Positions 10,772 through 21,531 of a stretch of DNA of 64,000 nt are shown piece after piece. Origin of the DNA: Siphonodentalium dalli (taxonomy: Eukaryota; Mollusca; Scaphopoda; Gadilida; Siphonodentaliidae); contig CP136064.1 of the NCBI GenBank assembly GCA_032622095.1, positions 6,009,512 through 6,073,511 of the forward strand. The letters run 5' to 3'. Made by a program: the position numbers and the translations under genes. Position 1 is the first letter of the stretch; each line of letters opens with the position of its first letter. The notes beneath the pieces were generated by a model. It saw nothing but the letters and a program-made list of their open reading frames with translations, had not been told where the DNA came from and searched no databases.

Positions 10772-10912
10772 AAAACAAAGCCAATCTACAATGATGATGA
10801 ATCAGGAGGCGATGATGGTGCTTCAGGAGAAGCTTATGTTCCCCGTGCAACTACCGGCCGATCCAGAAAGACGGTCAAATACACATTCTCTGACGAAGAA
10901 GAAATGGATTAG
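10772..10912 (+). CDS. TOP2: TOP2 terminal exon D with stop codon
   Basis: The acceptor is TTTCATCAG at 10771, phase 0, matching the exon-C donor. The exon encodes 46 residues ending in RATTGRSRKTVKYTFSDEEE-MD and TAG at 910-912. The GR-x-RK-x-VKY-acidic ending is the conserved C-terminus of animal TOP2 and is the best evidence for the gene. A longer open frame from 10469 runs in from the adjacent hAT element; it is not the exon start because the 8-bp target duplication of that element lies inside it. Confidence 0.8.
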   Translation, partial: KTKPIYNDDESGGDDGASGEAYVPRATTGRSRKTVKYTFSDEEEMD

Positions 10913-10978
10913 CAGCAGCTACAGGCCGAGCCAGAAAAAACTGTCAAATACACATTCTCTGATGACGAGGACATGGAT
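10847..10978 (+). repeat. Tandem duplication of the TOP2 C-terminal motif
   Basis: Copy 1 (10847-10911) encodes the end of TOP2. Copy 2 (10915-10978) starts just after the stop and repeats the GGCCGA-x-CCAGAAA and GTCAAATACACATTCTCTGA blocks with about 85% identity by eye. One extra A in copy 2 puts its second half in frame with copy 1 across the TAG, reading KTVKYTFSDDEDMD. Confidence 0.85.
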
Positions 10979-11113
10979 CAGACAGGAATACTAGTCACTC
11001 AAATTAACATGGATGTAATTGGACCACATGTCATGAATCTCTTTGAAAATTTGACAGCAAGACGTTCATTTGTGCCTGGAGTGAATATGTGCCAGACTAG
11101 AGTAATGCCCTAA
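10913..11113 (+). other. Open extension after the TOP2 stop
   Basis: Past the TAG at 10910-10912, the TOP2 frame stays open for 66 codons to TAA at 11111-11113. It begins QQLQAEPEKTVKYTFSDDED and ends inside the mariner-type MITE that starts at 11100. Either the old coding end was longer and the TAG is a newer stop, or this is duplicated 3' UTR that happens to be open. Readthrough is not shown by the sequence. Confidence 0.4.
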
Positions 11114-11312
11114 ATAATCGACTTTTTAACCACAGCAGAATTATGGGTAATTTTTCAGGATTTTGTCGGAAATATGGCTTGTTGCCATTCATCGGAAAGC
11201 TCTCAGTGAGAGCTTTCCGATGAATGGCAACAAGCCATATTTCCGACTAAATCCTGAAAATTTACCCATAATTCTGCTGTGGTTAAGGGGTCGATTATTT
11301 AGGGCATTACTG
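11100..11312. mobile_element. 213-bp palindromic MITE, TA-flanked
   Basis: A near-perfect inverted repeat over its whole length, centred on AGCTCTCAGTGAGAGCT, flanked by TA on both sides as for Tc1/mariner-type insertions. End sequence AGTAATGCCCTAA...TTAGGGCATTACTG. Confidence 0.9.
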
Positions 11313-11373
11313 TATGCAGGGCTCCCACGGGGGCCACAACCTGAGTTATGAGAGATTTAATTTCCGAGTATTA

Positions 11374-11760
11374 TAGTGGCATATGACAATTACCGTTTTG
11401 TTAATTTGATAAAAGAGGGATAATCCAAAATCATATTTCACACAAATATTATTCAAAATCAGTGTCGCTCTAATTCGGTATCATACATATTGTTTGTCCA
11501 GGAGAATGAATAATCATGACAGCACACGATAAGCAACTCAAATAGCATGCACTTAGTTGAAATGTTATGAAGGAGCGATTGGGTCATCCTGTTATTGTCA
11601 TTTTGAAAGGACAAAAGATCGCACAACGAATTTTGTAGGAAGACTGTTCATTCGCTGTGATATTTTTAAGAGTGACATTTGGCTGTGCACGGGCATGCGC
11701 ACGCTTCTATTCCCGACGCAAATAAAGGAAACGTGAATATTGTATTGTCATATGCCACTA
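11374..11760. mobile_element. TA-flanked MITE, 387 bp
   Basis: Terminal inverted repeats TAGTGGCATATGACAAT and ATTGTCATATGCCACTA, flanked by TA at 11372-11373 and 11761-11762. No coding frame. Confidence 0.85.
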
Positions 11761-11977
11761 TAATAGTCGAATTCAGGATGTGCCTGACCTGATAATGCCC
11801 TACGTGCTGAGGCCTCAAGTGCTATGGGAGACCTAGGACAAGACTGAAATTCTCCAGTTGAAGTCAGTCACCTCGATTTACATTTTATCTTCCGCAAATT
11901 GGGGAATATAGAAACTCAGCAGAAGGGAATAAGTAACTAACAAAAGTTTTATTTGAGACTATAGATACTTCCCAGAA

Positions 11978-12410
11978 GATGAGGCCTAAGCAGAATGAGG
12001 TCCTCAGAGGGTGAATTTGGTGACACTAGCCAACTTTGCGGGATAGCGTCACTAAATTCACCGTCTGGAAACCTCATTCTGCAAATAGACATAGACTCAG
12101 ATTGAAATTCCCAAATGGTGAATATTGTGATGTCGTCTGCCAATTTGGGGATATAGAGAAACTAAATTAAAAAAGAAATTGAATCTATGTGAAGAAGTTT
12201 TTATAGAAATTTGATAATAAAGAAACTTTCCAGAGAAGATGAGGCCTGAGCAGAATAAGGTCCCCAGAGGGTGAATTTACTTATGCTAGCCCGCTCTGCG
12301 GAATAGAATCACTAGATTCACCCTCTGGGGACCTCATACTGCAAGAGGTCACCAGAGGTAGAATTTAGTGATGCTAGCCCTCTGGTGAATCGAGGTTCCC
12401 AATGGGTGTA
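11978..12410. mobile_element. Family-4 MITE pair
   Basis: Hairpins at 11993-12082 and 12252-12343 with the family's internal blocks between them in inverted order (gtcgtctgccaatttgggg; ctttccagagaagatgagg). Confidence 0.75.
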
Positions 12411-13632
12411 CAATAGATAAACTGCTTGCAAATATTGTATTTGGTATTAGGTCAAATACAAAATCTGTGTTCTCAGGCACATCTCTCGTCACTGAAATTT
12501 TCTTTTAAAAAGCCTTATCAATAAAAAAAATTAATATTTTCCGTTAGAAATATTGAATTTGAAAAACAAAACTGAATTTGTTTTTTTTCTGGAGTATGTT
12601 TTTACCAGATTTTTAGAAAAAATTAAAAAGCCTCCCTCCCTCATCTCAAAATTGAGATTTAATTGCCTGAGAAGAGATATATATTTGCCTTATGATAATC
12701 ATAATGTCCCATTCACAGTGCCGAATGAACCATTGTATTACGTTTTACAATTGGGGGGGTGTTCCTTTTTTTCTATTACCAGAACATCTTCAAATGTAAG
12801 CTCAGAAATTTACTTGTTTCAATTATAATTAATAGTCAGTCAGAAGGTTTCCGAGTGAACGTTGGTTTGTGGGGTTGTTAGTAGGCGATTGTGATTCTAG
12901 TTTGAATGTAAAGTTTTTTTGAGAATGTTTTTTGTTCCGTGTTGTAACATTAAACTGACTGCTTGCAGTACTGTGTGAGTGAGTGAAATGAAATGGTCTG
13001 CTACTCCATTATTTGTTACTATCACTGTTCTATGGTGAGTGAAATGAAACGGTCTGCTGCTCCATTATTTGTTACTATCACTGTTCTATGGTTTTATAAT
13101 TAATTTGTTGATGTTGTTTCTGTTAAGTAAGTTTTTTAACATGTATTAGGGCATGAACCCCTCAACCAACCAGAGACAGTCACTGTATGTTTGATGTGCC
13201 AATCCATAAACTAAAAGTCTGCATTGTCATCAAAGTATGTCCAAATAAAGTCTGCATTGTAACCAAATAGAATGACCAGAATAATAATGGTACCATGGGT
13301 AGTCTATGTTATTTTATAATCACTGTTTGTAAAAAATTTGTAGCATAATCAAAACTTTTTTTTACAAACATTGACATTGAATTGCCTGAATTTTAGCACT
13401 GGAGTTGGCCCAGTATGAGTTTTCATTGCTATGAACAAATTTCATTTTGTATCGAAATGGCCATGTATGAATATACATACACAATTTGCCTGTTTTGTCA
13501 TGTTTTCTGAAGTTTTGATTTTCCTGTGTAAAAGAGAGATATATAAAACAATGCACAAAACACAATCTCTCTAGCTTTTGACTTCTGGACGCTATAAATT
13601 GATGTAACAATGCTATTCTGGTACTGTACCTA
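12411..13632. other. AT-rich intergenic sequence
   Basis: No gene recognised. A direct duplication of about 57 bp (gagtgaaatgaaaYggtctg) occupies roughly 12978-13090. The short frames here have no domain or splice support. Confidence 0.5.
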
Positions 13633-13979
13633 TTAACCCTTTACCCAACAAACCGGCCAAATAAAGCTTCAACAGCCTAAATTATCTTGGGTCTGTCTCA
13701 ATAAAACCATACAAATATGGATATCATTGGAACCGGCTCATTGACCACATTGTGATGGTTACAGTTATGCCAATGCATTCTCTTATATATGCGAGTTGAC
13801 CATAGGTCGCCTCGCATATATAAGAGAATGCATTGGCCTAACATTTTTTTTACAATTTTAATAATTTTTTGATGTGTTAAGCCAATGCATTCTCTTATAT
13901 ATGCGAGGCGACCTATGATCGACTCGCATATATAAGAGAATGCATTGGCACAGGGCCGTTCTGTTGGGTAAAGGGTTAA
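13633..13979. mobile_element. TTAA-flanked MITE, family 1
   Basis: Same termini and contents as the copy at 2404 but in the opposite orientation, with two complete ~65-bp hairpins at about 13768-13836 and 13881-13948. Length 347 bp including both TTAA. Confidence 0.9.
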
Positions 13980-14250
13980 CTAAGGTGTTCTGGTTCCAGT
14001 TGCAGGAGATGCGATTTTTGGTGAGACATGATATCAACATGTATTTTATCCAATTGTAGATACCATATTGTAAAGAAATATTGTTAGAACCTGAACATGT
14101 GTGATATAATACACACAAACACTCTATCCTAGTGAAGACTAAACAATTTATGTTCAAAATGCAATTTTTGTTTTGTTTGAAAGCATCCACATGACGTAAG
14201 AGAGGTTGATTTGATGCATTATACTGACCAGTACAATATGGGTATAACTA

Positions 14251-14463
14251 CAGTAACGCTCTAATTAATCGACTCCTTAACCACAGCAGAATTATGGGTA
14301 ACTTTTCAGGATTTAGTCGGAAATATGGCTTGTTGCCATTCATCGGAAAGCTCTCAGTGAGATCTTTCAGATGAATGGCAACAAGCCATATTTCCGACTA
14401 AATCCTGAAAAGTTACCCATAATTATTCTGTGGTTAAGGAGTCGATTACTTAGGGCATTACTG
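14251..14463. mobile_element. 213-bp palindromic MITE, TA-flanked
   Basis: Same family as 11100-11312, again TA-flanked. Start CAGTAACGCTCTAATTAATC, end GGGCATTACTG. Confidence 0.9.
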
Positions 14464-14589
14464 TATATTATAATCCACTTTTAAATTATGTGAAATTGCA
14501 TGCTAACTGGAGGTAAAGAACGCTAAATCTTTAACGGTTCTCTATTTAAATTTTGTGATTCCTGACCAACAACTGGTTTGATTTCGAGC

Positions 14590-14848
14590 TTAACATTTCT
14601 ATGACTGGAGATTCCTGAAATTTTGCGAAAACTCTGCCAATACATTCTCTTAAATTTGTGAGTCTCCTATAGAACGGCTTGCATATATAAGAGAATACAT
14701 TGGCCTAACAATAATTACCTTGATCTTGTAAACCAGTTCATTCTCTTACATATGTTAGGCTCCCTATGGGAGACTCATGCATATGGGAGAATGCACTGGC
14801 ACAGGATCTTTAATGCTACCAGCGTAGCTCCCATCATAAAAGGGTTAA
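14590..14848. mobile_element. Family-2 TTAA MITE (decayed)
   Basis: Left end cTTAACATTTCTATGACTGGA, right end CATCATAAAAGGGTTAA, with two eroded hairpins (14636-14703 and 14733-14800) separated by taccttgatcttgtaaacc. Confidence 0.7.
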
Positions 14849-15220
14849 ATTGAACTGAATTTGACTGAAATGTTGTAAAATTAAAAGCTGTAAATGTTAT
14901 ACAGCAATGAGTGTATTTAGAGAACTGGTTTTCGCCGTCTCTCACGCAATATGATGTGAATATTAAAAATTAGAATTGAGAACAGAATATTAAAGGGATA
15001 CAGAAATGGGCAGATGTATCTGTATTGAGATCTGACCACTCAGCCATATGTTGTATAAATGAAATCATAAGTTATTTCATCTCCACCAATATCACACGCT
15101 GGTTAATATGAACAGTGTTCGGTTGTTTATTGTATTTATAATGTTAATTTATGTTTATCACATTCTGTAAATGCAATCATATTTCTAATATTTAACGCAA
15201 TTTATATATTGACACCAAGC

Positions 15221-15999
15221 TTCAAAATATGGTGCTGGACATTTACAGAATGAGGTCCACAGAGGGTGAATTTAGTGATGCTACCCCGCACAGTGGACTA
15301 TAGCATTACCAAACTTATACTCTGGGTACCTCATTCTGCAGAGGGTGAAGTTAGTGACTCTACCCTACAAAGGGAATATTTAGTGATGCTACCCCGCACA
15401 GAGGACTACATTACCAAACTCATACTCTGGGTACCTCATTCTGCAATTCCTCATCTAAGTTCCCAGATGGTAAAGATGGTGATGTGGACCCATTGGGCAC
15501 CTCACTTATGCATTGTATTGTCTGCCAATTTGGGGATAGAGAGAAACTAAACTAAAAAAGAATAAGAAACTTTCTAAAACTTCTAAATTAAAAAACTGGT
15601 TAATTTGATAAATAAAGATACTTTCGAGAGAAGATGTGGTCGCATCACTAAATTCACCCTCTGGGGACCTCATTCTGCTTAGGCCTCATCTTCTCTGGAA
15701 AGTTTCTTTATTATAAAATTTCTATAGAAATTCTATTTCTTTTATAGTTTATTTTCTCTATATCCCTAATTGGCAGACGACACATTGCATAATCGAGGTT
15801 CCCAATGGGTGTACATCTCAATATTCACCATTTGGGAACTTCAGTCTGAGTCTATGTATCCCTTAGCAGATGAGGCCATGCAGAATGAGGTTCCCAGAGG
15901 GTGAATTTGGTGATGCTAGCCCACTGTGCAGGATAACGTCACTAAATTCTCCCTCTGGGGACCTCATTCTGCAAATGTCCATCAGCATATTTTGAGGCC
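15221..15999. mobile_element. Long family-4 MITE
   Basis: Termini caagcttcaaaatatggtgctg and cagcatattttgagg. It contains hairpins at 15247-15336, a partial one near 15350-15445, a half at 15640-15678 and a full one at 15880-15975, with the internal blocks between them. Confidence 0.7.
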
Positions 16000-16153
16000 T
16001 GTTTGACACAATTTCAGCCAGTTGTTAGTTTTGCACTTGACATGAACATGCACAAATAAATATCCCATTTTCATCTTAACATTACCATTTTTTACATGAA
16101 CTGATCTTAATTGTTGATTTCTGATTTCCTCTTTTACTCACCTTTCTTTCTTG

Positions 16154-16366
16154 CAGTAACGCTCTAATTAATCGACTCTTTAACCACAGCAGAATTATGG
16201 GTAACTTTTCAGGATTTAGTCAGAAATATGGCTTGTTGCCATTCAAGGGAAAGCTCTCGGGGAGAGCTTTCCGATGAATGGCAACAAGTCATATTTACGA
16301 CTAAATCCTGAAAAGTTACCCATAATTCTGCTGTGTTTAAGGAGTCGATTAATTAGGGCATTACTG
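16154..16366. mobile_element. 213-bp palindromic MITE
   Basis: Third copy. Its left end directly follows a pyrimidine tract CCTTTCTTTCTTG, so the terminal CAG creates a sequence resembling a 3' splice site. The left TA is not present. Confidence 0.85.
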
Positions 16367-16450
16367 TATATCACGACAATGTCAAATCTCTAATGTTCAG
16401 AGGGAATCAACCCACTTTTCAGGCTTTTAGATTCCCATAACCATATTTTT

Positions 16451-16842
16451 TTACCCTGTGCCAATGCATTCTCTTATATATGCGAGTCGACCATAGGTCG
16501 CCTCGCATATATACCGGTAAGAGAATGCATTGGCCTAACAATTTTTTACAATTTTAATAATTTTTTCTTGTTTTCTTTAATAATTTTATAATTTCACCCA
16601 TACAGAGCCCCAGACAAACATGAGCAGACAACACTCTTCTATATGCTCCTATATATATGTGTGGGGCTCCCTGCAGGGTAATGGATATTTTTTATTTTAT
16701 GTCCTAAAAATTGTAAGAAACATTTATTTAAAATTTATTTTTTTTAAATTAAAAAAAATTGTTAGGCCAATGCATTCTCTTATATATGCGAGGCGACCTA
16801 TGGTCGACTCGCATATATAAGAGAATGCATTGGCACAGGGTA
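16451..16842. mobile_element. Family-3 hairpin element with paired outer hairpins
   Basis: Outer inverted ends TACCCTGTGCCAATGCATTC and its inverse at 16842. Two hairpins flank the gagccccagacaaacatgag...ctgcaggg core. The left hairpin contains a 4-bp ccgg insertion in its right arm. Confidence 0.75.
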
Positions 16843-16855
16843 AAACAAATCCAGC

Positions 16856-17170
16856 ACTGACCAAATAACTGCCAAATGAAAATATGTTTTGCCAAATGCT
16901 ATCCCTCTCTCATCCATCAATGCTAAGGCTATCAGATTAACTGCATCTTAATAAAGGTGTTAACTTTTCCTAGACCTTATAAAACACCACTAATATAATT
17001 ATATTGTGATAGTTTCCTGAAATGAATGGTATTGATCTGCCAATATTTTTCAAATTTCTTGAGAAATTGAAAAGTGACTTGCCAAAACTTTTGCCAAATG
17101 AAAATATTTTTTGCTAAATGTGAATTATTTTTGCCATTGGCAAATTTGGCAAGTGGCAGCGCGAACCCTG
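16856..17170. mobile_element. Fragment of a hAT-like element related to 10003-10702
   Basis: Repeated 'ttgccaaatgaaaata' blocks end in GGCAGCGCGAACCCTG at 17170, the same terminus as the 10003-10702 element. The left terminus is not identified, so the start is approximate. Confidence 0.5.
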
Positions 17171-17355
17171 CCCATAACCCTTTCTGTACTGAGCTCCTAT
17201 TCAGTTATAACAGTATACATTGGAACAGTTTAATATTCATTTGGAGGGATGTTCAGGCAATAAAAGCAGGCAGGAAAACAGATAATAGAAGAAGCATTTC
17301 ATATTCTTTGGATATTGAAAATGTTCAAATGTTGAACTTATTATCTGAATATTTC

Positions 17356-17733
17356 TTAACCCTTTCATGACTGGAGCTTCCTGAAATTTAGCAAAAATAC
17401 TGTGCCAATGCATACTCGCATATATAAGAGAATACATTGGCCTACCAATGTTTACCTTGACCTTTTTGGCAATGTTAGTAGAATGCTACATTTCCCAGGT
17501 TGGCATAGCGCCTGAGTACTAACTTAACAATTTCACACACCTGAACAAGTCCATAATATTCTTTAAAGATGCTCTTAGGGTTCCGACCTCCAGTTAAAAT
17601 AACATAAAAATATTTGTAAGCCAGTGCATTCTCTTATAGCAAAGCTATGTGGGAGACTCGCATACATAAGAGAATGCGCCGGCACAAGATCTTTAATGCT
17701 GCACCAGCTTATCTCCCGCTATGAGAGTGTTAA
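17356..17733. mobile_element. Family-2 TTAA MITE carrying foreign sequence
   Basis: TTAACCCTTTCATGACTGGA at left and AGTGTTAA at right. Hairpin remnants lie at about 17403-17435 and 17622-17680. Between them, 17465-17575 is a copy of the TOP2 exon-C acceptor-region repeat (ttggcatagcgcctgagtac). Confidence 0.7.
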
Positions 17734-18905
17734 GGGCCTGAAAATTTACTAGAATCGAGAATAGATTAGAGTTTTTCTCAGTTAACAAGAATTCAAATTT
17801 TTTATTGAAGACATTTTCAAGACAAAGAGGAACATACCTGTTTTTTTAGGTTGATTTCTTCTATGACAAGCACAGATTTTTGACATTGTTAACCATATTT
17901 TCATTTTACCTGATTACATACTCTCTCAGAATTTTAAACATTGTGCTCATTGCATATAATTTGTTCATATTACTTTTTGGTTTTAGCATTTCATGGTTTT
18001 TAATTTGGATTTCCTGTGTTAAATAATATAAGTTTTACACATTTGTTTTTCATAATTTCTTAACACAGTTAGTCCTAAAATTATAAACATTTTCTCTCCC
18101 AGAATGAATAATTTTATCCAAGATTATTTCACGTTGACTAAATTATAAATTAATATATTCAGTCAATATTTTACAGTCGTGAAATTTGAGAGTTTAATTA
18201 AAAAAAGATAGTTGATAACATTTCAGTTATTGCGACTTCATATTCACATTCCAGTAATGTTGGAAACTCTTATTGATATCATAACTGAATTAGAATTACA
18301 GTATGACTATCCTATGTACTGCTTCAACTAACATACAATGATACAAATGATGTGTGTATTGTTGAGTATATACATAACCAATTTATTTTAAATCATGAAC
18401 CATTCATCAAACTAATTTTGAAATATATCTCTTCACATTTTTTTTCAATAATAGTTTTTTGAACCTGATTAATTCTACTTATTTAATCATTTCCCTCTTT
18501 GGTGATAGGAAACAATTGTTTGAAGAAATATCTTTGGAAAAAAAGTCCTCTGACTTATATTAGTATTTGTTCACTATCATTAAAATGTTGTGTTCAGTCT
18601 CATCAGAATTTCTATCAATGGTCTCATGTACATATCATACAGGTGAAATAAATCATCTGGTCAAACACTCTGTGTTATTTGTATCTCCCCCTAAATGCTA
18701 TGGGCAGTTCATCACCCCCTACATCCACCCGCTAAATGCTTCAACATGGGCAGTTCATGGGATATTTCTGCATCTTACACCAGTTAGGGTTGCTCCATCA
18801 AAAGTGACAACCACATCTGGTATGAATCTGAAATGATTCAAAACACAAATTACGTTCAAAGCAGTCATATGTCTAATGATTGTCACTAGTTAGGCGACAC
18901 CAATT
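17734..18905. other. AT-rich intergenic sequence
   Basis: No gene, repeat array or RNA recognised. A frame at 18567-18836 has no recognisable motif. Confidence 0.5.
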
Positions 18906-19264
18906 TTAACCCTTTACCCAACAGAAGGGCCCTGTGCCAATGCATTCTCTTATATATGCGAATCGACCATAGGTCGCCTCGCATATATAAGAGAATGCAT
19001 TGGCTTAACACATTAAAAATTAAAATTAAATTAAATTAAAAACATTTTTTAGGCCAATGCATTCTCTTATATATGCGAGGCGACCTATGGTCGACTCGCA
19101 TATATAAGAGAATGCATTGGCACAGGGCATAACTGTAACTATCACAATGTGGTCAAGGAGCCGGTTCCAATGATATCCATATTTGTATGGTTCTATTGAG
19201 ACAGACCGAAGATATTTTAGGCTGTTGAAGCTTTATTTGGCCGGTTTGTTGGGTAAAGGGTTAA
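18906..19264. mobile_element. TTAA-flanked MITE, family 1
   Basis: Termini TTAACCCTTTACCCAACA and its inverse; two hairpins; the same orientation as the copy at 2404. Confidence 0.9.
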
Positions 19265-19449
19265 AGTCTGATTTCCAAACATCTGGTCAGAAAAAAGGAG
19301 ATGCAGGAGGGAATAAACTATAAAATTAAAACGTTTCTAATCAACCAATAAACAGAAAATAGCAAATCGCATGAAATTTTACATGACTTATGAAATACAT
19401 CTTATATCAGTTTTCCGACACTTTCTTTTACGTTAATTTCGTATTACCT

Positions 19450-19910
19450 TGGTGTTTATACGCCTGTTTGAAAAAACGGTTGTATTATGTAAATCGGTTG
19501 TCCGTCATCCGTCCTTCCACTTTTGGTTTCCGGATGATAACTTTAGATTGAATCTAGTGAACTGAACCAAATTTGGTATATTAGTTTACCACCCCAAAAT
19601 ACAGATCAAGTTTGAATATGGGTTTCGTCCGCATGATTTTGACCAAGTTATGCCCCTTTTTCGACTTAGATTTTACCTGATATGCGGTTTCCAGATGATA
19701 ACTTTAGATTGAATCGAGTGAACTGAACCAAATTTGGTATACAGATCAAGTTCAAATATGGGTTCTGTCTGCATGCCCCACTCTACTCCAGAAACGGGCG
19801 TATTATGCCATGCCCCGACGGATTTCCCTTGTTGTTCCAAGTTACAGATAAAGATATCTTTGCATACATAGACCCATAGACCATAGGGCTTCATACATAG
19901 ACCATAGGGC
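19450..19910. repeat. Dispersed repeat ('gttgtccgtcatccgtcc' family)
   Basis: Two internal copies of ggtttccggatgataacttt / gaatctagtgaactgaacc. The same family occurs at 52860-53400. Such repeats are common in mollusc genomes; the class is not determined here. Confidence 0.6.
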
Positions 19911-20225
19911 TTTATATTTATTGAAAGAGTTAGTGATAAATAGTTGGAATGTCCACGTATTATGAGTTTTTTTTTCAGATTTAGAACATTATAAAATGTT
20001 TTTTTTTCAACTTTGTGAAAAAGGTTGTAGGCATTGTTAGTAAACCAGACAATAAAATTGTTGTCGCCTTATGGGCATTTTTTCCCCACCAGTAACAAAG
20101 TGAAGGAATCAGCTGGTCCATCCGTCCAGATGCAACTTTGTCCGAGCTAGTATTCCTACATTTTTCAGTGAATTTTTTTATTGTTTTTAAACTTGGCACA
20201 TACTAGTATATTTAGTTCCATGGGA

Positions 20226-20960
20226 ACCTGTGCACCTAATCCTATGATTATGAGGTCTGTCCTGTGCACCTAATCCTATGATTATGAGGTCTGTCCAGGG
20301 AACCTAATCCTATGATTATGAGGTCTGTCCTGTGCACCTAATCCTATGATTATGAGGTCTGTCCTGTGCACCTAATCCTATGATTATGAGGTCTGTGCAC
20401 CTAATCCTATGATTATGAGGTCTGTCCAGGGAACCTGTGTACCTAATCCTATGATTATGAGGTCTGTCCTGTGCACCTAATCCTATGATTATGAGGTCTG
20501 ACCAGGGAACCTGTGCACCTAATCCTATGGTTATGAGGTCTGACCTGTGCACCTAATCCTATGATTATGAGGTCTGTCCAGGGAACCTGTGCACCTAATC
20601 CTATGATTATGAGGTCTGTCCTGTGCACCTAATCCTATGATTATGAGGTCTGTCCTGTGCACCTAATCCTATGATTATGAGGTCTGTCCTGTGCACCTAA
20701 TCCTATGATTATGAGGTCTGTCCAGGGAACCTGTGCACCTAATCCTATGATTATGAGGTCTGTCCTGTGCACCTAATCCTATGATTATGAGGTCTGTCCT
20801 GTGCACCTAATCCTATGATTATGAGGTCTGTCCTGTGCACCTAATTCTATGATTATGAGGTCTGTCCTGTGCACCTAATCCTATGATTATGAGGTCTGTG
20901 CACCTAATCCTATGATTATGAGGTCTGTCCAGGGAACCTAATCCTATGATTATGAGGTCT
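20226..20960. repeat. 28-33-bp minisatellite, about 24 copies
   Basis: Unit CACCTAATCCTATGATTATG plus AGGTCTGT followed by CCTGTG or CCAGGGAACCTGTG. Alternating long and short spacers give a loose higher-order pattern. Confidence 0.95.
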
Positions 20961-21465
20961 GACCAACTTTTTAGTGGAGTTATCCCCTTTTTTCGCCTTA
21001 GAAAATTTAGCAAAATGTATAATTTTGTCCGGGCTTGTATTCCTACATTTTGTGTACACATATATTTACCACTACGCCTGTACACCCATTTGGAGCTTGA
21101 TCAGATCTTTTTAGTATACTAGTAGTTAACCCAGTTTTCGACTTAGAAATTTTCACAACATGCATAACACAGCTTGTATTCCTTTCTGAAAAACAAATAT
21201 TTTAACTTAATATGACTATCCTTTTTGCACTGTGGGGGTATCATCAGTCACACTGGGACAACATTCCCACCTCAGCTGACTTAGAAATTAAATTTGTTCT
21301 CTGGGGTAGAGTTACTAGTATGTTATCACCAGCATATTAATGGATGTAAAACAAGGCAACAAGTGTATTAATATGCCAAGGCCAGCGGTGCTCTTTTCGG
21401 TCAATTTCTTGTTTTAACTTTGCCCAGATATATGAGAACATGCGTATCTACAAGGGCAAGGTTTT

Positions 21466-21471
21466 TTTATT
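21466..21471 (-). promoter_or_regulatory. Candidate PRMT3 poly(A) signal
   Basis: AATAAA on the minus strand, about 60 bp after the PRMT3 stop codon. Confidence 0.6.
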
Positions 21472-21531
21472 TGATCTTAAAAGAATAAGAAAAACAACAA
21501 AACACATGTAGTTAGTTTAAATTAAATTTTT

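Larger units (their letters stand above)
1..10912 (+). other. TOP2: TOP2 gene, 3' part (span)
   Basis: This span holds the last four visible exons and introns of DNA topoisomerase II, the ATP-dependent nuclear enzyme that passes one DNA duplex through another. The catalytic core would lie off the left edge; only the disordered, Lys/Glu/Ser-rich C-terminal domain is here. The exons are 790-972, 5158-5316, 6830-6966 and 10772-10912. They join in phase (1, 1, 0) with AG acceptors and GT donors and give about 206 residues ending at TAG. The identification rests on the terminal GRSRKTVKY-acidic motif, which matches the end of animal TOP2 proteins, and on alternating SDSED and KKKPAK blocks. The introns are almost entirely MITEs, minisatellites and one hAT element. 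TOP2A versus TOP2B is not assigned; most invertebrates have one gene. Confidence 0.8.

Noticed and set aside
18567-18836. 89-residue plus-strand frame
   Set aside because: No recognisable motif, no splice context, in AT-rich intergenic sequence.
20316-21085. Minus-strand frames rich in RPHNHRI
   Set aside because: By-products of the 28-33-bp minisatellite.
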